64,000 nt of DNA from assembly GCA_015057115.1 (NCBI GenBank), contig SVEZ01000013.1:1-64000 (forward strand), written 5' to 3'. Of the stretch, positions 51,536-59,701 are shown piece by piece. The notes under the pieces were generated by a model. It was not told where the DNA came from. It did not search any database and saw only the letters and a list, made by a program, of their open reading frames with translations. Made by a program: the position numbers and the translations under genes. The stretch comes from Lachnospiraceae bacterium. Lineage in GTDB: Bacteria; Bacillota; Clostridia; Lachnospirales; Lachnospiraceae. The stretch's first letter is position 1. Every line of letters begins with the position of its first letter.

Positions 51536-52672
51536 ATGTATTTTGATAATGCAGCTACAACACGGGTGAAACCCCAGTGTGTGATTGATGCGGTTTGTGA
51601 GGCTATGACTTCTATGGGAAATGCATCCCGTGGTGCTCACGGTTCTTCCTTAAGCGCATCCCGTGTGGTTTATCATACGAGGGAGAAATTAGCCAGGATG
51701 TTTCATTGTCAACGGGCGGATCATGTGATTTTAACCATGAATGCTACGGAAAGCTTAAATATTGCTATTCGGGGAGCCATTCCGGCGGGAAGTCATGTGA
51801 TTACAACGGATTTAGAGCATAACTCCGTGCTTCGTCCCCTTTATCTGATGGAGAAAGAAAAGCAATGTTCTTTATCTTTTGTGGCTTCGGATTTACAGGG
51901 AAATGTACGACCGGAACAATTTGAAGAATTGATTACTCCAAAGACCCGTGCCATTGTATGCACCCATGCTTCCAATCTTACAGGCAATGTGGTGGATATT
52001 GAGGCGGTAGGTGCTATAGCAAAAAAACATGGGCTTTTGTTTATCGTGGATGCTTCCCAGACGGCAGGTGTTTTACCTATTGACATGGAGCAGATGAATA
52101 TTGATATTCTTTGCTTTACCGGGCACAAAGGACTGATGGGACCTCAGGGAACCGGCGGTATGTGTATCCGGGAAGGCGTGGAAGTAGAAGTGTTTAAATG
52201 CGGCGGTAGCGGTGTTCACTCCTATGATAAGGAACAGCCCCGGGATTATCCCACCCGCTTAGAGGCAGGAACCCTAAATGGTCATGGAATTGCAGGTCTG
52301 TATGCGGCACTGAATTACATTGAAGAAGTGGGAATTTCCGCTATTGAACAGAAAGAAAATGCCCTGGCGCTACGCTTTTATGAGGGCATTCGTAATATTG
52401 AGGGGATACGAGTTTACAGTGATATGGAGGCAAAACAGCATACCGGTGTGGTAGCTCTAAACATCCGGGATTACGATTCTGCCATGGTGGCAGACGCATT
52501 GTCGGAGGACTACGATATTGCAACCCGTGCCGGTGCCCACTGTGCACCAAGAATGCATCAGGCTCTTCATACCACAGAGCAGGGAGCGGTGCGTTTCAGC
52601 TTTTCCTGGTTTAATACTGAGGAAGAGGTGGATAAAGCCGTTGAAGCGATTCGGGAGTTGGCGGAAGAATAG
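51536..52672 (+). CDS. Cysteine desulfurase-like PLP enzyme (class V aminotransferase, selenium-cluster type)
   Basis: A 378-residue PLP enzyme that likely frees sulfur or selenium from cysteine or selenocysteine. Seen: YFDNAATTRVKP; PLP lysine in FTGHKGLMGPQGTGG (about 205); active cysteine in RAGAHCAPRMHQAL (about 337), the SufS-like position. Family knowledge: the subgroup modelled as EF2568-like aminotransferases occurs beside orphan selD in the selenium-dependent molybdenum hydroxylase region of Enterococcus faecalis. Here it would feed selenide to SelD or persulfide to YedF. 12 bp after the activase gene. Confidence 0.88.
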   Translation: MYFDNAATTRVKPQCVIDAVCEAMTSMGNASRGAHGSSLSASRVVYHTREKLARMFHCQRADHVILTMNATESLNIAIRGAIPAGSHVITTDLEHNSVLRPLYLMEKEKQCSLSFVASDLQGNVRPEQFEELITPKTRAIVCTHASNLTGNVVDIEAVGAIAKKHGLLFIVDASQTAGVLPIDMEQMNIDILCFTGHKGLMGPQGTGGMCIREGVEVEVFKCGGSGVHSYDKEQPRDYPTRLEAGTLNGHGIAGLYAALNYIEEVGISAIEQKENALALRFYEGIRNIEGIRVYSDMEAKQHTGVVALNIRDYDSAMVADALSEDYDIATRAGAHCAPRMHQALHTTEQGAVRFSFSWFNTEEEVDKAVEAIRELAEE

Positions 52673-52736
52673 GAAGTAAGGCACGCGCTTTTAGCGGAGC
52701 CATAAACTTTAAATTTATACTACGGGAGGATAAAAG

Positions 52737-54014
52737 ATGTCAGATTACGTAAAAATGTGGAAAGATTTAGGGATGGACTTAGAAGCTCATGACAATTTGT
52801 GTCAGGTGCTTCCAACAGCTGTTGGGGATGTGTTTTTAACACAGGAAAATCGTCCGAAGGCTATGGACTTCTGGGATATGGTTATTTCCGAGGTTCACGG
52901 AATCCGTCCGGCAGAATTAATTGAAGCTCAGAAGGAAGGACGTAAAGTATTTGGTACATTTTGCGTGTATGTACCGGATGAAGTAGTGGTTGCTGCAAAC
53001 GGTATTGTTACCGGACTCTGCGGCGGATCCCAGTTCTGGGTTCCGGATGGTGAGGCTGTTCTTCCGAAGAATACCTGCCCTCTGGTAAAAGCATCCGTAG
53101 GTGCAAGACTTGGTAAGACCTGCCCATTCTTCCGTATTGCAGATGTATACGTAGGAGAGACCACTTGCGATGGTAAGAAGAAAGCTTACGAAATTCTTGG
53201 GGAAGATGTGGACATGTATGTAATGGACGTTCCTCAGATGAAACGTGAGAAGGATATTTTGAAATGGAAAGAGGAAATTAAGGACTTTGCTGCAAAGGTT
53301 GAGGAAGTTACCGGCAATAAGATTACTCCGGAGAAACTTTCCGAAGCAATCAAGCTCATTAATGAGAAGAGAAAAGCAATGCAGCGTGTATACGATGCAA
53401 GAAAGAGCAAATGCTTACCGATTTCCGGTCGTGATGCATTGTTAATGACCCAGATTTCCTTCTTTGATGATCCGGCTCGTTGTGCACAGATGTGCAACAA
53501 GTTGGCTGATGAATTAGAGCAGAGAATCAAAGACGGTGTAAGTGTAGTACCGGAAGGAACCAAACGTATTCTCGTTACCGGAACACCTTTGGCAGTTCCA
53601 AACTGGAAATTACACAATATTATTGAAACCAGCGGTGCAGCTGTTGTTTGTGAAGAAATGTGTACCGGAACCAGATACTTTGAGAACCTGGTAGATGAAA
53701 CCAAGACTACTTTGGATGAGCAGTACATGGCACTTTCCGAGCGTTACATGAAGACCAACTGTGCATGCTTCACACCAAATACCGGACGTATCGACGATAT
53801 CCTTCGTCTCGCAAAAGAGTATCAGGTTGACGGTGTTATCGATTGTAGCCTGAAGTTCTGCTGCTTATACGATACCGAGAAATACAGTGTATCCCGCGCT
53901 TTGAAAGAGGCAGGAATTCCAGTATTAAGTCTGGAAACAGATTACGCAGATACCGATGCAGAGCAGTTGAGAACAAGAATCGGTGCATTCGTAGAAATGC
54001 TGAATGAGAAATAA
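52737..54014 (+). CDS. 2-hydroxyacyl-CoA dehydratase family protein, single-subunit (double-cubane type candidate)
   Basis: Partner of the activase: an iron-sulfur reductase. Seen: 425 residues with at least 16 cysteines; probable cluster ligands in KNTCPLVK, GKTCPFF, ETTCDG, CEEMC, KTNCAC and DCSLKFCC. It has both halves of an HgdB/BcrC-type fold and there is no second (HgdA-like) subunit gene. Family knowledge: single-gene members activated by an ASKHA ATPase include double-cubane cluster proteins, which reduce small molecules at very low potential; their natural substrates are unknown. The absence of CoA-transferase or acyl-CoA dehydrogenase genes argues against amino-acid fermentation. 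Inference: it serves selenium chemistry. Confidence 0.85.
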   Translation: MSDYVKMWKDLGMDLEAHDNLCQVLPTAVGDVFLTQENRPKAMDFWDMVISEVHGIRPAELIEAQKEGRKVFGTFCVYVPDEVVVAANGIVTGLCGGSQFWVPDGEAVLPKNTCPLVKASVGARLGKTCPFFRIADVYVGETTCDGKKKAYEILGEDVDMYVMDVPQMKREKDILKWKEEIKDFAAKVEEVTGNKITPEKLSEAIKLINEKRKAMQRVYDARKSKCLPISGRDALLMTQISFFDDPARCAQMCNKLADELEQRIKDGVSVVPEGTKRILVTGTPLAVPNWKLHNIIETSGAAVVCEEMCTGTRYFENLVDETKTTLDEQYMALSERYMKTNCACFTPNTGRIDDILRLAKEYQVDGVIDCSLKFCCLYDTEKYSVSRALKEAGIPVLSLETDYADTDAEQLRTRIGAFVEMLNEK

Positions 54015-54017
54015 AAG

Positions 54018-54141
54018 TTGCCGGGCGGCTTCGGTCACCGGAATGAGAAAATGAAATGGTTCGGGCGGCGCATGTCGCCGGACATGTAAAGGTGAAATGG
54101 TTCGGGCGGCAATAGCCGCCCGACATGTATATTGTGAGAAT
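54018..54141 (+). repeat. Three tandem 41-43 bp GC-hairpin repeats
   Basis: Seen: units start at about 54018, 54058 and 54099. Units 2 and 3 share GGTTCGGGCGGC at their start and GACATGTA after the hairpin. Unit 3 holds a perfect 8-bp palindrome with AATA loop (54103-54122). They lie between the dehydratase stop and the terminator, so they would be in the 3' end of the selenium transcript. Function unknown; possibly mRNA stabilising. Confidence 0.7.
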
Positions 54142-54147
54142 GCTTTT

Positions 54148-54182
54148 GCTTCGGACCACTGCCGGTCCGGAAGCGTTTTTGA
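54148..54182 (+). terminator. Intrinsic terminator within the selenium cluster
   Basis: Seen: 10-bp stem with one bulge (54148-54157 with 54164-54174), 6-nt loop, TTTTT. It separates the dehydratase gene from the second DUF3343 gene, which starts 16 bp later; partial read-through is probable. Confidence 0.8.
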
Positions 54183-54197
54183 CAAGGAGTGGACACT

Positions 54198-54470
54198 ATG
54201 AAAAGTGACGTAGTACGGTATTATATTTTGTTTCGGAATTATGAGCACGGCATGGCGCTGCATGAGCTGCTGGACGCCAACAATATTGATAACCGCATTG
54301 CCCCGGCGCCGCGTGCCATACAGGGAGAACTTTCCTGCGGCGTCTCCCTGGTAATTCCGGAGTCCGCCATTGACGCCGCCAGAGCCTGTATCGAGGAACA
54401 TCAGGCAGAGTATTATGATATTGTACCTTTGGCAGGGCAGATGGTGTCAAAGCGGGATAGGTATTGCTAG
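54198..54470 (+). CDS. DUF3343 protein (copy 2)
   Basis: A 90-residue second member of the family, only distantly like copy 1. Seen: YYILFRNYEHGMALHELLDAN, then PRAIQGELSCGVSLVIPE with the conserved Cys-Gly. Start ATG at 54198, with AAGGAG 8 nt upstream; a GTG 9 bp earlier is less likely. The tail ends in a lone cysteine (RDRYC), which might take part in carrying a selenium or sulfur atom. It is after the terminator, so it may be expressed at a lower level. Confidence 0.78.
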   Translation: MKSDVVRYYILFRNYEHGMALHELLDANNIDNRIAPAPRAIQGELSCGVSLVIPESAIDAARACIEEHQAEYYDIVPLAGQMVSKRDRYC

Positions 54471-54904
54471 ATGGCGTCTTGGGGAGAGGTTTTCTGGATT
54501 TTTTGTGGTGCTTGTCATGGACAGAGCAGTCTTTTGCCGCTCTGCGATGCATAAGAGGTACTATACTGGTGTGGCGCGGTCAAGAATTGGAACAGTGCCT
54601 GTTCGGTACCGAGCACTAGGATTTTTATTAGGAGAGAAAGTGAGTTGTACCGAGAAAACACAAGAAATCTCAAGAAAACTCAAGATTCAGCGCTTTTTGC
54701 AGTTGAAAATAGGTATACAAGAATGGCAGACCAATCCATATACCGAGAAATAGTGGCTAGTAAACACTTTTGGAAAAAAAGTAGGAACCGTAAAGTGATT
54801 TATTTCCACTTTTTACCGAGTAATAGGAACTGAAATTGGAAAGGTATAAGTTTATACCGAGCAAGATGTGAAATGTGCTTGGGAAAGTAGAAAATAGTTG
54901 CTTT
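54471..54904 (+). other. Non-coding region with five TACCGAG motifs
   Basis: No credible gene in 434 bp. Seen: the heptamer TACCGAG five times in the same direction, at 54607, 54648, 54741, 54814 and 54855; the first and last pairs are both 41 bp apart. A palindrome GGTATAAGTTTATACC (54843-54858) overlaps the last motif. A hairpin CAGAGC...GCTCTG lies near 54523-54545. The sequence is AT-rich compared with its flanks. Could be a regulatory array for the downstream nuclease-like gene or the edge of an acquired segment. Confidence 0.55.
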
Positions 54905-54933
54905 TTGAATAGAATACTGCTAGAATTCATAAT
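54905..54933 (+). promoter_or_regulatory. Promoter for the PD-(D/E)XK-like gene
   Basis: Seen: TTGAAT at 54905-54910, 17-bp spacer, CATAAT at 54928-54933. 25 bp before the ATG with ribosome site GGGGAGGG. Confidence 0.65.
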
Positions 54934-54957
54934 AACAAATGAGAAAGGGGAGGGCGG

Positions 54958-55713
54958 ATGAGCAAAATTTTAGCAGAAATTGTTGAAAGGAAGAGTAGTG
55001 AACTACAGCAAGAAATAACAGAGAACGTTCAAGAACTGCGGACGCTTCCGGAAGGAAAACTCCTGATTGCAAAGGATAGGGAATGGGAGAAATGGTATGT
55101 GTCCGTCAATGGTGAAAGAAGATACATACCCAAGGAAGAGCGTAGACTGGCAGAGAAACTAGCAAGACGAAGGTTCTTGGAGGCAAGAATCCAGGATTTG
55201 CAAAAGGAAATTGAAGCCTGCAAAGCTTATCTTGCCAAACAGAATTATCAGTCCAAAACAGAATCGTATTTATCAGAAGAGAATCGTTATCATACCTTCA
55301 TATTTCCGGATCATCCCGGAGATGAAATCAAAGAATGGTTTAAAAGTGAATATGTGAAAAGTGAAAGAGATTTGGAAAAATTGCTTTTCAAGTCGCCTTC
55401 GGGGAATATTGTGCGCTCCAAATCAGAAATGATTATTGATGAAATGCTGAACCGCTATGGCATTCCCTATCATTATGAGGAAATATTGCAGTTTCCTAAC
55501 GGAAAAATATACTTTCCGGATTTTAAGGTGTACAGTTTAAAGCGGAAAAAGTTTATGTACTGGGAACACCTTGGCCTTATGGATAAGGAATGGTATGTAA
55601 ACCGCGTGGAAGACAAACTGAAAAATTATATGAATTACGGAATTATGCCTCAGGATAATCTGATTTTAACTATGGAAACGGGGGACAATCCCTTGGGATA
55701 TGAAAAAGCGTAA
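54958..55713 (+). CDS. Protein with a PD-(D/E)XK nuclease-like C-terminal domain
   Basis: A 251-residue protein, no named family recognised. Seen: N-terminal half is a charged coiled coil (about 1-95) with RRFLEARIQDLQKEIEAC. The C-terminal half resembles PD-(D/E)XK nucleases: RSKSEMIIDEMLNRYGI (helix with Glu), YEEILQFPNGKIYFPDFKV (Asp of PD) and FMYWEHLGLMDKEWY, where Glu-His replaces Glu-x-Lys. Such EHxG forms occur in restriction-like and helicase-linked nucleases. It is a single gene with its own promoter, flanked by DNA of odd composition. It could be a defence or genome-maintenance nuclease, or a structural relative without activity. Confidence 0.6.
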   Translation: MSKILAEIVERKSSELQQEITENVQELRTLPEGKLLIAKDREWEKWYVSVNGERRYIPKEERRLAEKLARRRFLEARIQDLQKEIEACKAYLAKQNYQSKTESYLSEENRYHTFIFPDHPGDEIKEWFKSEYVKSERDLEKLLFKSPSGNIVRSKSEMIIDEMLNRYGIPYHYEEILQFPNGKIYFPDFKVYSLKRKKFMYWEHLGLMDKEWYVNRVEDKLKNYMNYGIMPQDNLILTMETGDNPLGYEKA

Positions 55714-55789
55714 AGTATGATTCAGTTGTATCTGGCGGACAAACCGTGTTATGATTATATGTGAAAAAGAGTAGCGGAAGGTACAGGCT

Positions 55790-56284
55790 ATGACGAAGGA
55801 GTTTTTTAATCAGACATTATCCAATTTTACCCATAATGTGGCCAGCGGCGATGCCATAAGACATCTGGCTGACAAGGGCTATACGGTGCCGGAAATAGCC
55901 GGAAAACTGGATTTTCCGACGCCGGTGGAGCGCATCCGGAAAACGGTGTGGGAGCATTATCAAAATACCGGTGTAATCCGCATGGAGAAGCCGGATGCAA
56001 TGCCCCATGTGCAGGTACATTATGAAAAAGTACAGGGCAGCTACGGCAAAACCAGCTTCCGCCGGGTGGAAGAAGTGGTGGATGCGGAGCCGAAGGAATA
56101 TCTGCGGATAGAGTTCGGAAAAGAAAAGTACAAAGATAAGGAAACCTTTCAAAGAAAATTAGAGGGGTTGGATACAAAAGATCGGGAATACGTAGAAAAC
56201 CTTCCCTGGCCCTTGCAACCGGTATATCATGTGGCAGATGAGCGGATGAAGCGGATCATGGAAAAATGGAAAGGAGCAGATTAG
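55790..56284 (+). CDS. Hypothetical protein (164 aa) with possible helix-turn-helix
   Basis: Not recognised. Seen: a soluble, charged protein. Residues 20-60 (GDAIRHLADKGYTVPEIAG, then RIRKTVWEHYQNTG) look like a winged or simple helix-turn-helix of the kind found in regulatory or transposon proteins. The second half is rich in Lys, Glu and Tyr, with KDREYVENLPWPLQPVYHV near the end. It stops immediately before the isochorismatase start (the ATG follows the TAG), so the two are co-transcribed. Role unknown. Confidence 0.55.
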   Translation: MTKEFFNQTLSNFTHNVASGDAIRHLADKGYTVPEIAGKLDFPTPVERIRKTVWEHYQNTGVIRMEKPDAMPHVQVHYEKVQGSYGKTSFRRVEEVVDAEPKEYLRIEFGKEKYKDKETFQRKLEGLDTKDREYVENLPWPLQPVYHVADERMKRIMEKWKGAD

Positions 56285-56803
56285 ATGAAGACATTAATTG
56301 TAGTGGATATGCAGAAGGACTTTATTGATGGAGCCCTTGGAACGAAGGAAGCGGTAGCCATTGTTCCAAATGTGGTAAAAAAGATTCAGAAATATAGAGA
56401 CAGAGGTGACCAAATAATTTTTACCAGAGACACCCATCAGAAGAATTATTTGGAGACCCAGGAAGGGAAAAAACTGCCGGTGGAGCATTGTATCGAAGGA
56501 ACAGAGGGATGGCAGATTACAAAGGAACTGGAAGTAAAAGCTGAAGATATTGTAATTAACAAAGTAACCTTCGGCCATGTATGGGACAAAAACGTGATTA
56601 AAGGTGATGAAATCGAATTGGTAGGCTTGTGTACCGACATCTGTGTGATTTCCAATGCGCTGGGGCTAAAAGCAGTGCTTCCGGAAACGCCGATTAAAGT
56701 GGATGCCAGCTGCTGCGCAGGCGTTACACCTCAGTCTCATAGCAACGCGTTAGAAGCAATGAAAATGTGCCAGATTGATGTAAATAATGAATACTCACGA
56801 TAA
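56285..56803 (+). CDS. Isochorismatase-like cysteine hydrolase (nicotinamidase-related)
   Basis: A 172-residue enzyme of the cysteine hydrolase family. Seen: catalytic Asp in VVDMQKDFIDG (Asp9), Lys in INKVTFGHVW (about 94), nucleophile Cys in GLCTDICVIS (about 117), and the cis-peptide before it. Metal-binding residues Asp-x-His (FTRDTHQKNY) match nicotinamidases, so nicotinamide to nicotinate is the best guess. The gene directly follows the hypothetical gene above. Confidence 0.85.
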   Translation: MKTLIVVDMQKDFIDGALGTKEAVAIVPNVVKKIQKYRDRGDQIIFTRDTHQKNYLETQEGKKLPVEHCIEGTEGWQITKELEVKAEDIVINKVTFGHVWDKNVIKGDEIELVGLCTDICVISNALGLKAVLPETPIKVDASCCAGVTPQSHSNALEAMKMCQIDVNNEYSR

Positions 56804-56833
56804 GCATTTGCCGGGCAAATAAGCCTTTCAGCC

Positions 56834-56862
56834 TTGCTTGCCTCGTGCCTTTATGTTATAAT
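56834..56862 (+). promoter_or_regulatory. Promoter for the LprI-like lipoprotein gene
   Basis: Seen: TTGCTT at 56834-56839, 17-bp spacer, perfect TATAAT at 56857-56862. A hairpin ATTTGCC/GGCAAAT at 56808-56822 just upstream could end the previous transcript but lacks a T-run. Confidence 0.75.
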
Positions 56863-56921
56863 TCTTAATAAGTATGCCCGCAAGGGCGTTAAGCACAAAG
56901 AAAGATTATGGTGAAGAATTC

Positions 56922-57845
56922 ATGACAAAACGACTAGGTTGGCTTACGCTGGCGCTGCTGCTATTGTTGACAGGATGTGGTACAGCAAAGAATTCCGATA
57001 AAACTGATAAAAAAGAAACTGCAGTTGCCAGTGCAGATGCGGCGAAGCAGGAAGAGAAGGACAAGGATAATCAAACCCTTGCAGAGTCGGAGGAACAGGA
57101 AGCCTTCGATCCCTGGAAGGATTATACCGTTGAGATAAAAGATGCAGTCAGCAAGGCAGTGGCAAGCTCTGAAAGTCTCAGCGAGGAAATGGAAAAGATT
57201 GAGAAATTACAGGAAAGATATTATGATGATCCCATGATGCAGGAGTACTCTCAGGCAGAACGCAACCAGATTGCCCAGTGGCTCTATGTGGTATGGGATA
57301 CGGAAATCAACAACCTGTGGTCTCGCATGAGTGATGAGTTGGATGCGGACACCAAGGAAAAAGTTTTAACCAGTCAGCGAATCTGGATTATTTTGAAAGA
57401 AGCAGGGCTTTCCGAGGCATTAAGTGATTATGTGGACGGAAGTATTTATCCCATGCTGCAAAGTCAGGAATTGGGAAAAACAACCCGAACCAGAGTGTAC
57501 TATATGGCAGATATTTTTGCCAAATTCAAAGGGGAAGAATTCGAGAAACCGGAGCTTCCGATAGTAGGTCGTTTTGTGGAACCGAAGGACGGTAAGGCTG
57601 AGAGACTTCTGATTATCCGGGAAGGCATGGAAGGTGGATATCTGGTAATGATGTCCATTGATGAAGTAGGCTCTTTAACCGGAACCCTTGTAAAAGAAAA
57701 TGGAAAATGGATTTTTGAAAATTCCGCATTTGGAATCCGAGGAGAAATTACCGTCGGATGGAAAGGTGCGGCATTTAAGGTGAAAAAGACTCAGGGAGGC
57801 GTATTAAAGGAAGGAAAGACTTATCGCTTCTCCATGATTTTATAA
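56922..57845 (+). CDS. Lipoprotein with LprI-like (DUF1311) domain
   Basis: A 307-residue lipoprotein. Seen: signal peptide with lipobox LLTGC; a 60-residue acidic/lysine linker (SDKTDKKETAV...); then a domain about 95-200 resembling the lysozyme-inhibitor LprI N-terminal domain, with WDTEINNLWSRMSDEL, LTSQRIWIILKEAG, GSIYPMLQSQEL and TRTRVYYMADIF. The last 100 residues form a beta-rich domain of unknown type. LprI in mycobacteria inhibits host lysozyme; here the typical cysteines are missing, so the activity is uncertain. Start at 56922; the upstream frame lacks signal-peptide sense. Confidence 0.7.
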   Translation: MTKRLGWLTLALLLLLTGCGTAKNSDKTDKKETAVASADAAKQEEKDKDNQTLAESEEQEAFDPWKDYTVEIKDAVSKAVASSESLSEEMEKIEKLQERYYDDPMMQEYSQAERNQIAQWLYVVWDTEINNLWSRMSDELDADTKEKVLTSQRIWIILKEAGLSEALSDYVDGSIYPMLQSQELGKTTRTRVYYMADIFAKFKGEEFEKPELPIVGRFVEPKDGKAERLLIIREGMEGGYLVMMSIDEVGSLTGTLVKENGKWIFENSAFGIRGEITVGWKGAAFKVKKTQGGVLKEGKTYRFSMIL

Positions 57846-57886
57846 TAGACTCTGCGTAACAGGCAGGAAAGACGGAGGATAACAGA

Positions 57887-59701
57887 ATGGCAATTGACCA
57901 GAGCAAAATCAGGAATTTTTGCATTATCGCCCATATTGACCACGGAAAGTCAACCTTGGCGGATAGAATTATAGAAAAAACAGGATTATTAACCAGCCGT
58001 GAGATGCAGGCTCAGGTTCTCGACAACATGGATCTTGAGCGTGAAAGAGGAATTACCATTAAATCTCAGGCAGTGCGTATTGTATATAAGGCACAGGATG
58101 GGGAGGAGTACATTTTTAACTTGATTGATACTCCGGGCCATGTGGACTTTAACTATGAGGTATCCCGTAGTTTGGCGGCTTGCGACGGTGCCATTCTGGT
58201 GGTGGATGCAGCCCAGGGTGTGGAAGCTCAGACTTTGGCCAACGTATATTTGGCGTTGGATCATGACCTGGATGTGATGCCGGTTATCAATAAGATAGAC
58301 TTACCCAGCGCAGATCCGGATCGTGTCGTGGAAGAAATTGAAGATATTATTGGAATTGAGGCGGAGGATGCGCCGAGGATTTCCGCAAAGACAGGTTTAA
58401 ATGTGGAAGAGGTGTTAGAACAGATTGTAACCAAGATTCCGGCACCTACGGGAGATCCCAATGCGCCGTTAAAAGCGTTGATTTTTGACTCCCTTTATGA
58501 TTCCTATAAGGGAGTTATCGTGTTCTGCCGTGTCATGGAAGGAACCATGAAGGCAGGAACCAAGATGCACATGATGGCAACGGGAGCAACCGCCGATATC
58601 GTGGAGGTAGGCTATTTTGGCGCAGGGCAGTTCATTCCTTGCGAGGAACTTTCCGCCGGAATGGTTGGATATGTAACCGCTTCCTTGAAGAATGTCAAAG
58701 ATACCCGGGTGGGTGATACCATTACGGATAAGAATAATCCGTGTAAGGAGGCTTTGCCGGGTTACAAGAAGGTAAACCCTATGGTTTACTGCGGTCTGTA
58801 TCCGGCGGATGCGGCAAAATATCAGGATTTAAGAGAAGCATTGGAAAAACTCCAGTTAAATGATGCATCTTTATATTTTGAACCGGAAACCTCCATTGCT
58901 TTAGGCTTTGGATTCCGTTGCGGATTCCTGGGACTGTTGCATTTGGAAATTATTCAGGAACGCTTGGAGCGTGAATACAATCTGGATTTGGTAACGACGG
59001 CACCGGGCGTAGTTTATAAGGTGCACAAGACCGACGGAGAAGTGATTGAACTTACTAATCCGTCGAACCTGCCGGAGCCCACTATGATTGAATACATGGA
59101 AGAGCCTATTGTATCTGCAGAGATTATGGTAAGCTCCGAGTATATCGGTGCTATTATGGATCTTTGCCAGGAACGCCGCGGCGTGTATCTGTCCATGGAA
59201 TATATTGAAGAAACCCGTGCAGTGTTGAAATATGACCTGCCGCTAAATGAGATAATTTATGATTTCTTTGATGCGTTAAAATCAAGGTCCAGGGGTTACG
59301 CTTCCTTTGACTATGAAATTAAGGGTTATCAGCGTTCCGAACTGGTGAAACTGGATATTCTGGTAAACAAAGAAGAGGTGGATGCGTTATCCTTCATCGT
59401 CTTTGCGGGAACTGCCTACGAGCGTGGTCGTAAGATGTGCGAGAAGCTGAAAGAAGAAATCCCAAGACATTTGTTTGAGATTCCAATTCAGGCAGCAGTG
59501 GGAGGCAAGGTAATTGCCCGTGAAACCGTAAGAGCAATGCGAAAAGACGTGCTTGCCAAGTGTTACGGTGGTGATATTACCAGAAAGCGTAAGCTTTTGG
59601 ACAAACAGAAGGAAGGAAAGAAACGTATGCGCCAGGTTGGTACCGTAGAGATACCGCAGGAAGCATTTATGAGCGTATTACGTTTGGACGAGGACAAATA
59701 G
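57887..59701 (+). CDS. lepA: Elongation factor 4 (LepA), translational GTPase
   Basis: Ribosome-bound GTPase that affects initiation and moving stalled ribosomes. Seen: 604 residues; G1 [12 protein letters not shown], switch [10 protein letters not shown]3 DTPGHVDF, G4 NKIDLP; domains II and III; the LepA-specific C-terminal domain with [21 protein letters not shown]. No deviations. Its stop is directly followed by the hemW start. Usually preceded by spoIIP; here about 9.2 kb of other genes lie between. Confidence 0.98.
   Translation: MAIDQSKIRNFCIIAHIDHGKSTLADRIIEKTGLLTSREMQAQVLDNMDLERERGITIKSQAVRIVYKAQDGEEYIFNLIDTPGHVDFNYEVSRSLAACDGAILVVDAAQGVEAQTLANVYLALDHDLDVMPVINKIDLPSADPDRVVEEIEDIIGIEAEDAPRISAKTGLNVEEVLEQIVTKIPAPTGDPNAPLKALIFDSLYDSYKGVIVFCRVMEGTMKAGTKMHMMATGATADIVEVGYFGAGQFIPCEELSAGMVGYVTASLKNVKDTRVGDTITDKNNPCKEALPGYKKVNPMVYCGLYPADAAKYQDLREALEKLQLNDASLYFEPETSIALGFGFRCGFLGLLHLEIIQERLEREYNLDLVTTAPGVVYKVHKTDGEVIELTNPSNLPEPTMIEYMEEPIVSAEIMVSSEYIGAIMDLCQERRGVYLSMEYIEETRAVLKYDLPLNEIIYDFFDALKSRSRGYASFDYEIKGYQRSELVKLDILVNKEEVDALSFIVFAGTAYERGRKMCEKLKEEIPRHLFEIPIQAAVGGKVIARETVRAMRKDVLAKCYGGDITRKRKLLDKQKEGKKRMRQVGTVEIPQEAFMSVLRLDEDK

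Noticed and set aside
52737-54014. 2-hydroxyglutaryl-CoA or lactoyl-CoA dehydratase of a fermentation pathway
   Set aside because: No second subunit, CoA-transferase, dehydrogenase or Etf genes are present, and the neighbours are selenium genes.
54370-54833. Open frames of 62-127 codons in the gap after the second DUF3343 gene
   Set aside because: No ribosome sites, no recognisable protein pattern and they cross the TACCGAG motifs in several frames.
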